Positions 1 to 5,166 of a DNA stretch of 5,166 nt are shown here, piece by piece; the first letter of the stretch is position 1; each line of letters opens with the position of its first letter. The stretch is taken from contig SLFV01000061.1 of NCBI GenBank assembly GCA_007124075.1, positions 1 to 5,166 on the forward strand, written 5' to 3'. A program made the position numbers and the translations under genes. This DNA is from Roseimaritima sp. (lineage in GTDB: Bacteria; Planctomycetota; Planctomycetia; Pirellulales; Pirellulaceae). The notes below the pieces were generated by a model. It searched no databases. It was not told where the DNA came from and saw only the letters and a list, made by a program, of their open reading frames with translations.

Positions 1-1560
1 AAGGCCCTGCAGTCACGAAAGGTAGAGAAAGCGAAACCTGCGGAGCCTACCACCGAAGAGGTCCCTCCCGATGCTGACCCAACCCGCAAGTTCGTCGTCA
101 AACAGGCCGCTCCGGCTTGGATGATCAGCATGCTGGTCCACGTGTTGTTGCTGTTGACGTTTGCCTTGATGACGATCCGCGATGAAGAGAGGGTCGTCAA
201 TGTTCTGAGTGCCTCGGGCATGGGGGAGGAAGGCCCTGAAATTGAGGATTTCGCGATTGATCCGTTGGACGATGATTTCGACGAGGTCAACGAGGAGGTA
301 GTCGAAGAGGTCGTCGATACGCCCGAGCCGATTGAAGAGATGGCTCCGGTAGATGTGGAGACCCCGCTGGAGATGGTTTCCGTTCCGATCAACATTGTCG
401 ATTTGGCCAGCCAGATGGCACCCGTTGCCGATTCGCTACAAACGCTTTCGTCGACATCGACCACCGAAATGGGCAGTCGTACCAGCGCGGAAGTCAAAAA
501 ACAGATGCTGCGGACCTACGGGGGCAACGACGCCAGCGAAGCGGCGGTCGCGATGGCCCTGAAATGGCTCGCCCGCCACCAGGCCCCCAATGGTGCGTGG
601 AATTTCAATCATCACCTAGTCCGGCCCGACCCCACCTGCGACCGGCCTGGTGATTTGGATCGGGCACTTAACGGTGCGACTGGCTTGGCCTTGCTGCCAT
701 TCCTGGGAGCTGGTCAAACCCATCTTGCGGGTGAGCACAAGCGGACGGTTGAACGCGGGTTGGCGTTTCTGATGGCCAACGGCAAAGCCAAAAACATGGG
801 TGGTTTGCCGGTTTTGGATTTTACTGCCGGTGGGGGGTCGATGTATTCGCATGGCCTGGTCGCAATTGCATTGTGCGAAGCCTATGCGATGACGGAAGAC
901 CCACGCTTGGCAGCACCCGCGCAAGGGGCGTTGAATTACATCATGTACGCCCAAGACCCCGTGGGTGGCGGATGGAGGTATAGCCCCAGGCAGGCGGGGG
1001 ACACTTCCGCGGTTGGCTGGCAATTGATGGCTTTGAAAAGCGGTTACATGGGGCACCTGACGGTCCAGCCCGCATCCATCCGCAAGGCCTCCTTGTTCCT
1101 TGATTCCGTGCAGTCCGATGGCGGTGCGTTGTACGGGTACACGGGGCCCGTTTCAAGTCGTACCTCGCACAAGGCGTGTCATGCCGTGGGCTTGCTGTGT
1201 CGGATGTATTTGGGGTGGGATAAAAAACATCCGGGAATTATTAAAGGGGTGGAAAACCTGTCCAAGTTTGGACTGGTGAAAAATGACATTTATTACAACT
1301 ACTATACGGCTCAGGTGTTACGTCAGTTCGGCGGGCCGGAGTGGGAAAAGTTTAATGTCGCGTTGCGAGACTGGTTGGTCGCCGAGCAGGCCCAATCTGG
1401 TGGTGCAAAGGGAAGCTGGGCATTCCCGAATGCTGGGCATGGCACGTCACAGGGCGGTCGTCTGTACATGACTGCGATGGCGACCATGATCCTGGAAGTC
1501 TATTACAGGCACATGCCACTGTATTCGGACAGTGCGGCTGATGACGAGTTCCCGCTGTAG
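1..1560 (+). CDS. Membrane-anchored prenyltransferase/squalene-oxidase-repeat (alpha/alpha toroid) protein, 5'-partial
   Basis: The frame is open from the left edge to a TAG at 1558-1560, giving 519 residues; the first ATG in the window (121) lies inside the membrane helix, so the true start is upstream. Numbering from that Met: a Lys/Arg-containing stretch precedes it, then a hydrophobic helix (about 1-19), consistent with an N-in, single-span protein. Residues 25-119 contain no Lys or Arg, and 36-84 are strongly acidic. From about 138 to 468 lies a toroid domain with QW-like repeats: Q154-x3-G158-x-W160, Q278 with GGGW at 282-285, Q331 with DGG, and Q425 with GSW at 431-433. The C-terminal part, with YYNYYTAQVL (391-400) and SQGGRLYMTA (443-452), matches what I remember of planctomycete members. 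The DxDD motif of squalene-hopene cyclase and the GCGEQ thioester motif are absent from the toroid, so I infer a binding or scaffold role in the periplasm. Fold family fairly sure; function unknown. Confidence 0.85.
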   Translation, partial: KALQSRKVEKAKPAEPTTEEVPPDADPTRKFVVKQAAPAWMISMLVHVLLLLTFALMTIRDEERVVNVLSASGMGEEGPEIEDFAIDPLDDDFDEVNEEVVEEVVDTPEPIEEMAPVDVETPLEMVSVPINIVDLASQMAPVADSLQTLSSTSTTEMGSRTSAEVKKQMLRTYGGNDASEAAVAMALKWLARHQAPNGAWNFNHHLVRPDPTCDRPGDLDRALNGATGLALLPFLGAGQTHLAGEHKRTVERGLAFLMANGKAKNMGGLPVLDFTAGGGSMYSHGLVAIALCEAYAMTEDPRLAAPAQGALNYIMYAQDPVGGGWRYSPRQAGDTSAVGWQLMALKSGYMGHLTVQPASIRKASLFLDSVQSDGGALYGYTGPVSSRTSHKACHAVGLLCRMYLGWDKKHPGIIKGVENLSKFGLVKNDIYYNYYTAQVLRQFGGPEWEKFNVALRDWLVAEQAQSGGAKGSWAFPNAGHGTSQGGRLYMTAMATMILEVYYRHMPLYSDSAADDEFPL

Positions 1561-1569
1561 GGCGTTGGA

Positions 1570-1615
1570 TCGCGTCTGCTGGGGCGGTTTTGTGCGGGCT
1601 TCGCGTCTGCGGGCT
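1570..1615. repeat. Short interleaved direct repeats after the toroid gene
   Basis: TCGCGTCTGC occurs at 1570-1579 and again at 1601-1610, 31 bases apart. TGCGGGCT occurs at 1593-1600 and 1608-1615, 15 bases apart. The copies interleave in a G/C-rich stretch just past the stop codon. They may be remnants of small duplications; no transposase or terminal inverted repeats accompany them. Confidence 0.4.
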
Positions 1616-1754
1616 CGCATCGCGCGGTGTTGGGGGCCGCCCTATATCTTTTCTGCAGCTCTCGCCCGGCAACCCGGAAGCATCGACAGAAATGACAGCC
1701 GTGCGGATTGGCAGTCAGAACCGTCACAACCCATTCACCCGCCGACGCTTCAGC

Positions 1755-1783
1755 GCGATTTTTTGTTTGCATGCAATAATCGC
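1755..1783. promoter_or_regulatory. Nested inverted repeat, candidate operator upstream of the porin
   Basis: The perfect 10-base palindrome TTGCATGCAA at 1767-1776 lies between GCGATT (1755-1760) and its reverse complement AATCGC (1778-1783). AATAAT at 1775-1780 could serve as a -10 element and would overlap the palindrome, as expected for a repressor-type site. The palindrome is about 80 bases before the porin ATG. The two symmetry centres do not coincide (1771.5 and 1769), so this is not a single clean hairpin. The regulator is unknown and the function is inferred. Confidence 0.3.
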
Positions 1784-1854
1784 AATTCCAACGGACCAAA
1801 GCAACCGAACTCATCAGCGTAATCCAGGTTTTGCACCTCCCACTGCATTCGCTG

Positions 1855-3132
1855 ATGCCAAAGTTCCACAAACTATTCTGGCTTGCTGCTTGCGTTCTGG
1901 CATGCATTGAAACAACCTGCCGTTCCCAAGAGGTGCAGGACTCCTTTGTCACGTTGACATCCTGGTCGCTGGAGACCCTCAGTGGGTGTAACGCATCGGT
2001 CAAGCCGATTGATCGCTGTCTTGAATGTTGGAATAGCGTGCAGCATCCCCGCGCCGGTTCATTCAGCCTGGGTGGTTGGACCCAGCTTGGTTACCACAGC
2101 CGCGGCCTTGGAGAACCAGCGCTGGCAACCCGCTTTAATCAGCGTCCCGGTCAAGTTCAATTGCAGCAAGCGTGGCTGTTCGCTGAAAAAAAGGTTTGTG
2201 GACGCAATGGCTTGCAGTTGGGTGGGCGGATCGACTATCTCTATGGCAGTGACGCGTCGCAGCTACAATCAATCTCAACGGGCGTTTCCGCTAACGGTTC
2301 GGCTTGGGATAGTTCCTGGCGGCACGGCAGTTACGGCCACGCCTTGCCCCAAGTTTACGGCGAACTAGCTTATGGGGCTTTTGATTTAAAAATTGGTCGT
2401 TTTTTCACGATCCTTGGCTACGAAGTCGCGGCGGCTCCGGACAACTTTTTCTACAGTCACTCCTGGCAGTTTCGCAGCGTCAATCCGCTCGCTCACACGG
2501 GTGTCTTGGCTTCCTACGACGTCACTGACGGCCTAACGGCTTATGCGGGGTACACGCTGGGCTGGGATTCGGGCTTTGCAGACAACGGGGACGCATTCTT
2601 GGGCGGTTTGGGTTGGCAATTGACCGACGCGTTCAGTCTGACTTACACGACATCCGCGGGGCGTTTGAACACCGCCAGCGGTGCTGTGGGCGGGGCCGTC
2701 CCGGTTCCGAACTTTGTTTCGGAGCGCGGCCACGTGCAAAGCTTGACGACACGATACCGAGTAACCGACCGATTCGCGTTCATCTCGCAGAAGGACTTTG
2801 TCGCCACCCGTTTGCAGGACGGTCGGCTGTTCCGGTCCAGCAATGGTTTTACGAACTACTTTTTCTACCAATTCGCAGAGCGTTTTACCGGAGGTTTGCG
2901 CTTTGAATATTGGCGTGTCGGAGGCGATGGATTTACAGCGACGGGAAAAACCGCTGACGTTTACTCTATAACCTTGGGGCTGAACTGCAGGCCGTCCAGT
3001 TTTTTCACCATTCGCCCTGAAGTCCGCTGGGACTGGGGGCTACAACGTGATGCCATGCAAAACCTGCAGCTTAATGAAGATGGCGCTCGCGCCCAAACAA
3101 CCTTCGGGATTGACGCCATTATCTTGCTGTAG
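1855..3132 (+). CDS. BBP2-family (OmpL-like) outer-membrane beta-barrel porin
   Basis: The product has 425 residues. I chose ATG 1855 because it starts a plausible signal peptide (Lys/His n-region, hydrophobic about 7-18, cleavage near 24); an in-frame TTG at 1831 would add eight residues that improve nothing. Neither start has a strong Shine-Dalgarno. The mature part shows marks of the planctomycete BBP2 porins as I remember them: GGWTQLGY (73-80), GGRIDYLYGSDA (123-134), PQVYGELAYG (165-174), GRFFTILGYEVAAAPDNFFYSHS in 181-203, the HTGVLASY block (214-221) and GYTLGWDSGF (232-241). Alternating polar and hydrophobic segments continue to the C-terminus, as expected of a barrel, probably a diffusion channel of unknown substrate in the outer membrane. 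The chain ends in IILL, not the usual terminal Phe/Trp. Cysteines at 45, 55 and 58 precede the first strand. ribH follows 74 bases later on the same strand and may be co-transcribed. Confidence 0.85.
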   Translation: MPKFHKLFWLAACVLACIETTCRSQEVQDSFVTLTSWSLETLSGCNASVKPIDRCLECWNSVQHPRAGSFSLGGWTQLGYHSRGLGEPALATRFNQRPGQVQLQQAWLFAEKKVCGRNGLQLGGRIDYLYGSDASQLQSISTGVSANGSAWDSSWRHGSYGHALPQVYGELAYGAFDLKIGRFFTILGYEVAAAPDNFFYSHSWQFRSVNPLAHTGVLASYDVTDGLTAYAGYTLGWDSGFADNGDAFLGGLGWQLTDAFSLTYTTSAGRLNTASGAVGGAVPVPNFVSERGHVQSLTTRYRVTDRFAFISQKDFVATRLQDGRLFRSSNGFTNYFFYQFAERFTGGLRFEYWRVGGDGFTATGKTADVYSITLGLNCRPSSFFTIRPEVRWDWGLQRDAMQNLQLNEDGARAQTTFGIDAIILL

Positions 3133-3192
3133 TCCACTGCACGCTGGTTTGCTCTTTGATTCAGCCTCCCAACCCCGCACCAACCAGATTCC

Positions 3193-3197
3193 AGGAG
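3193..3197 (+). promoter_or_regulatory. Shine-Dalgarno site of ribH
   Basis: AGGAG lies nine bases before ATG 3207. It settles the start of ribH: the longer in-frame option, TTG at 3156, has no such site and would add 17 residues unlike the family's N-terminus. Confidence 0.75.
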
Positions 3198-3206
3198 CCC
3201 CACACG

Positions 3207-3683
3207 ATGGTCGAAGAGTCGGCATCGCAATCAACCAACATCCGCAGTTGGCGGATCGCAATCGTAGTCTCGAGTTATAACGAAAGCATTACGGGTAAAT
3301 TGAAGACCGGAGCAGTCGACACGTGTCTGGCGTTCGGGCTTGATCCCAAACAACTGCTTGTGCTGGATGTTCCCGGGGCGTGGGAACTGCCCGTCGTCAC
3401 CGCAAGATTGATAAAACGTTCCGACATTCATGGCGCCATTGCCTTGGGCGCGGTCATCCGCGGCGAAACATCGCATGACGAACACATCAATCGGGCCGTG
3501 TCGTTGGCACTAATGAACCTGTCCGTCGAAACCGGCAAACCCATCGGCTTTGGTTTACTGACGTGCAACACCGTTGAGCAGGCGATTCATCGAAGCGGCG
3601 GCAACGTCGGAAACAAAGGGATCGAAACTGCTGAAGCGGTTCTGAAACTACTACAAATCCAGGCCCAGGTTGACTTATTGTAA
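3207..3683 (+). CDS. ribH: 6,7-dimethyl-8-ribityllumazine synthase
   Basis: This cytoplasmic enzyme condenses 5-amino-6-ribitylamino-uracil with 3,4-dihydroxy-2-butanone 4-phosphate to give lumazine, the penultimate step of riboflavin synthesis. The 158 residues match the usual length (about 155). Hallmarks: SSYNESITGKL (22-32) where most members have a RFN-type motif; VPGAWELP (55-62), usually VPGAFEIP; GAVIRGETSH (81-90), in which His90 aligns with the proposed catalytic His88 of the Bacillus subtilis enzyme; FGLLT (115-119); EQAIHRSG (124-131), with Arg129 at the phosphate-binding Arg127 position; and GNKG (135-138). Two aromatic pocket positions are Tyr24 and Trp59, where the Bacillus protein has Phe, and Asn133 replaces its Lys131; these look tolerable. 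The gene is 74 bases after the porin and could be its operon partner. The frequent partner nusB is not downstream; a convergent gene is. The 74-base leader is too short for an FMN riboswitch. Identification is firm. Confidence 0.96.
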   Translation: MVEESASQSTNIRSWRIAIVVSSYNESITGKLKTGAVDTCLAFGLDPKQLLVLDVPGAWELPVVTARLIKRSDIHGAIALGAVIRGETSHDEHINRAVSLALMNLSVETGKPIGFGLLTCNTVEQAIHRSGGNVGNKGIETAEAVLKLLQIQAQVDLL

Positions 3684-3762
3684 CGAACGGCTGAGAGGCC
3701 TGCGTCGGTTACCCGTTGCCCGAAGCGACACTGCCTCCATAATCCTGCTAATAGAAAACGAA

Positions 3763-3799
3763 AAAACGGCCTCAGTCGCGTATGCGTCTGGACCGTTTT
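3763..3799. terminator. Bidirectional intrinsic terminator between ribH and the convergent gene
   Basis: AAAACGG (3763-3769) pairs with CCGTTTT (3793-3799). Inside this stem, CAG (3773-3775) pairs with CTG (3788-3790) and CGC (3777-3779) with GCG (3784-3786) around a four-base GTAT loop, with small internal mismatches. On the minus strand the stem is followed by six T residues (3766-3761 read in reverse), and on the plus strand it ends in TTTT. It lies 80 bases after the ribH stop and about 37 bases after the stop of the minus-strand gene, as expected for a shared terminator of convergent genes. Confidence 0.7.
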
Positions 3800-3836
3800 G
3801 GCAAAGTCACAGGCAGTTTGGCGGGGAGCTGGTCCC

Positions 3837-5000
3837 TTAGCGATTGATCGTGATCCCGAAGGTGTAACCGATGGCATGCAAAGCCTGGTCGTTGGAATCA
3901 CTTAGGCGGCCCCGCCACAACCCTCGTGCCAGGGTGAAGTGCTGCACGCCTCCCCGGATATTGAAGTTTCGGGTCACCGTGTACGCTAGTTCAACCCGCG
4001 TGTCAAAGCCGTACACGAACCGATCGCCACGGCGGTCAATCGTCCCCAGGCGAGCCCGTTCGAACTGTTCCACTTCCGATTCCAGGCCCAAATCATCATA
4101 GACCGTTGTTTCGACAACCGTGGAGTCAAAGTTTGACTGGAAGTTATGCATCGAGAACGCTCGGAAGTCGGTGCTAAGCATGAAGCGATCATAGAATTTG
4201 AAATACCGGAATCCCAGTTGACCCCCAACCATGTAGTTGTTTGCCGTGGAAAATTCTGTAGTGAACTGTTCAATCACCTCGTCGTCCTCAGGGGTGACGA
4301 TCAGCGGATAGGAAATGGAGTCGGTCGAACGATAGGTCGAGCGAAAATAATGATCGCGAACTCGCATGTAGCGAACACCGATCAAAGGTTCCAACATGCC
4401 GCCGTAATGGTAGGGTTCCATCCGAAAAGCCTTATTCAGTTCGAAACTCCGCATGCTGATCTGATTTTGGCTCTCTCCCGGGAAATACAGACGCTCCGAA
4501 AAGCCGGGCGTGTTGCGATCGGCTTCGGGAAGCAATTGTCCACGCGGATCAATAAAGCCATCATCGTCATCGGCTTGCCCTGCCAAATCTTCCGGATTCA
4601 GCCGGTTTAGACGTTCCAAGGCAACCACACGCGAGGCTCCGGGACTGCCAAACTGGCTGTAGGTTGCCTGCCAGCCATGGCGTTCTTCGTTCATAAAACC
4701 GAAATCCAAGCGACTGCCCCACGTGCTGTCCAGGTTGTAGTACGTCGTACTGCTTTGGGGCCGATTTACCCACAGTTGCATCAGATCAGCACCACCATAC
4801 CAGCCGATCGAGGCCCGTTTGCTGGGTCGCATGTCAGCCAAGTCCATGCTTGTGACGGGTTCGAACCAGCGAAAATCTGGCTCAAATGCGAAAGGGTCCG
4901 CAAACGGCATGTGCTCGCCGTCATGTGCCGAAGCATTGCGAATCCCGCTGGTGATGGCTAGAACGGCCAAGCAGCCGATCGTCAGTTTCAGTACCGACAT
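3837..5000 (-). CDS. Secreted BBP7-like outer-membrane beta-barrel protein
   Basis: The product has 387 residues, from ATG (4998-5000) to TAA (3837-3839). A weak GGTGGA (5010-5015) lies nine bases before the ATG. Residues 1-25 form a good signal peptide: Lys5, a hydrophobic core (about 7-20) and an ASA site before HDGEH. After a Pro/Phe/Asp-rich stretch (32-50), the protein shows GWYGGADLMQLW (66-77), much like the first strand of planctomycete BBP7 barrels. Strand-like segments follow: STWGSRLDFGF (92-102), GGMLEPLIGVRYMRVRD (200-216), YMVGGQLGFRYFKFY (256-270), VYGFDTRVELAYTV (329-342), NIRGGVQHFTLA (347-358) and HAIGYTFGITIN (375-386). An acidic DDDDGFID loop at 144-151 interrupts the barrel. 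It is probably an outer-membrane protein; the exact family is less certain than the barrel nature. No catalytic motif was found and the role is unknown. It stands alone, convergent to ribH. Confidence 0.75.
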   Translation of the reverse strand: MSVLKLTIGCLAVLAITSGIRNASAHDGEHMPFADPFAFEPDFRWFEPVTSMDLADMRPSKRASIGWYGGADLMQLWVNRPQSSTTYYNLDSTWGSRLDFGFMNEERHGWQATYSQFGSPGASRVVALERLNRLNPEDLAGQADDDDGFIDPRGQLLPEADRNTPGFSERLYFPGESQNQISMRSFELNKAFRMEPYHYGGMLEPLIGVRYMRVRDHYFRSTYRSTDSISYPLIVTPEDDEVIEQFTTEFSTANNYMVGGQLGFRYFKFYDRFMLSTDFRAFSMHNFQSNFDSTVVETTVYDDLGLESEVEQFERARLGTIDRRGDRFVYGFDTRVELAYTVTRNFNIRGGVQHFTLARGLWRGRLSDSNDQALHAIGYTFGITINR

Positions 5001-5166
5001 GACTATTTTTCCACCGATGTGCGTTCGAATTTTTCGCGGGATTGCCCCCCGCCCGATTGGCTGCCGCTTTACTTCATCGCGCTGCAGCCCTGCCTGTGCC
5101 GGTAATATCGGTTAATGGGATGATAAAGATTCAGCCCGATTTACCCTGGAAAGCCTCAAAATCGAC
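5001..5166 (-). promoter_or_regulatory. Upstream region of the minus-strand barrel gene
   Basis: No protein is recognisable from here to the right edge, so the leader and promoter of the minus-strand gene probably lie here. On the minus strand GCGGG (5052-5048) can pair with CCCGC (5040-5036) around a seven-base loop, followed by GAAAAATTCG; this small hairpin is about 35 bases before the start codon. AT-rich GATATT and TTTATC words occur on the minus strand around 5105-5130, but I could not fit a convincing -35/-10 pair. Confidence 0.3.

Larger units (their letters stand above)
1561..1854. other. Gene-free gap upstream of the BBP2-like porin
   Basis: This 294-base gap separates the toroid gene from the porin. 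Open frames cross it on both strands, but none has a recognisable protein or a convincing start. The left third is G-rich and contains short direct repeats (1570-1618). The right half contains a nested inverted repeat (1755-1783) followed by a -10-like AATAAT at 1775-1780, without a good -35 partner. No canonical hairpin plus T-tract follows the toroid stop codon, so I cannot place a terminator for that gene. Confidence 0.5.

Noticed and set aside
616..1056. A 146-codon open frame on the minus strand inside the toroid gene
   Set aside because: The toroid protein has clear family motifs across this stretch; the antisense product is low in hydrophobic pattern and unrecognisable.
532..1530. Squalene-hopene cyclase or protein prenyltransferase enzyme
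   Set aside because: The repeats give the fold, but the catalytic DxDD and zinc ligands are not visible and the domain lies outside the cytoplasmic membrane. The DDD run at residues 50-52 is in the spacer, not in the toroid.
1561..1660. Intrinsic terminator after the toroid gene
   Set aside because: Only short or distant GC pairings such as GGCGG with CCGCC can be drawn, and none is followed by a T-tract.
1670..1700. SAM-type riboswitch suggested by the CCGGCAACCCGGAAGC-like stretch
   Set aside because: Only a few words resemble the aptamer; the multi-stem layout is absent and the downstream gene is a porin with no link to methionine metabolism.
1855..1905. Lipoprotein signal (LAAC) in the porin's N-terminus
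   Set aside because: The hydrophobic run before this Cys is only about six residues, too short for a lipoprotein signal, and a beta-barrel porin is not expected to be lipidated there.
1532..1910. Two plus-strand open frames (1532-1822 and 1590-1910) in the gap before the porin
   Set aside because: They overlap the ends of the flanking genes, are rich in Arg, Pro and Ser as expected of non-coding GC-rich frames, and match no known protein.
3133..3206. FMN riboswitch before ribH
   Set aside because: The gap is only 74 bases and lacks the conserved FMN-element words such as AGGGGCAAGG; it cannot hold the six-stem aptamer.
4146..4610. A 154-codon open frame on the plus strand, antisense to the barrel gene
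   Set aside because: It lies wholly inside a well-supported secreted barrel gene, has no Shine-Dalgarno site, and its product resembles no family I know; it is a shadow frame.

Overview
The window looks like a chromosomal segment of a planctomycete, most likely of the Pirellulaceae/Rhodopirellula type. Three of its four proteins belong to families that are very common in that phylum: an alpha/alpha-toroid (prenyltransferase/squalene-oxidase repeat) protein on a single membrane anchor, a BBP2-type outer-membrane beta-barrel, and a second envelope barrel that resembles BBP7. This assignment comes from remembered family features, not from a database search. Base composition looks moderately GC-rich throughout, and no segment stands out as foreign.

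Layout, left to right. Positions 1-1560 (+) hold the 3' part of a membrane-anchored toroid protein whose start lies outside the window. Positions 1561-1854 are a gene-free gap with short direct repeats and a nested inverted repeat that may be the control region of the next gene. Positions 1855-3132 (+) encode a 425-residue BBP2-like porin. Positions 3207-3683 (+) encode ribH (lumazine synthase, riboflavin pathway), preceded by a clear Shine-Dalgarno site. A symmetric hairpin at 3763-3799 separates ribH from a convergent gene at 3837-5000 (-), which encodes a 387-residue secreted beta-barrel-like protein. Positions 5001-5166 are its upstream region, with no gene visible.

RibH is a cytoplasmic housekeeping enzyme. 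The other three products are membrane-anchored or exported to the Gram-negative-type envelope. No mobile element, CRISPR array, tRNA or rRNA is visible. The most notable feature is the N-terminal membrane helix of the first protein: it carries a TonB-like Ser-x3-His pattern, with a Thr where TonB has a second Ser, followed by a long acidic spacer and a toroid domain without recognisable catalytic motifs. This suggests a TonB-like, possibly ExbB/ExbD-coupled architecture with a toroid in place of the usual TonB C-terminal domain. That is an inference from sequence pattern only.
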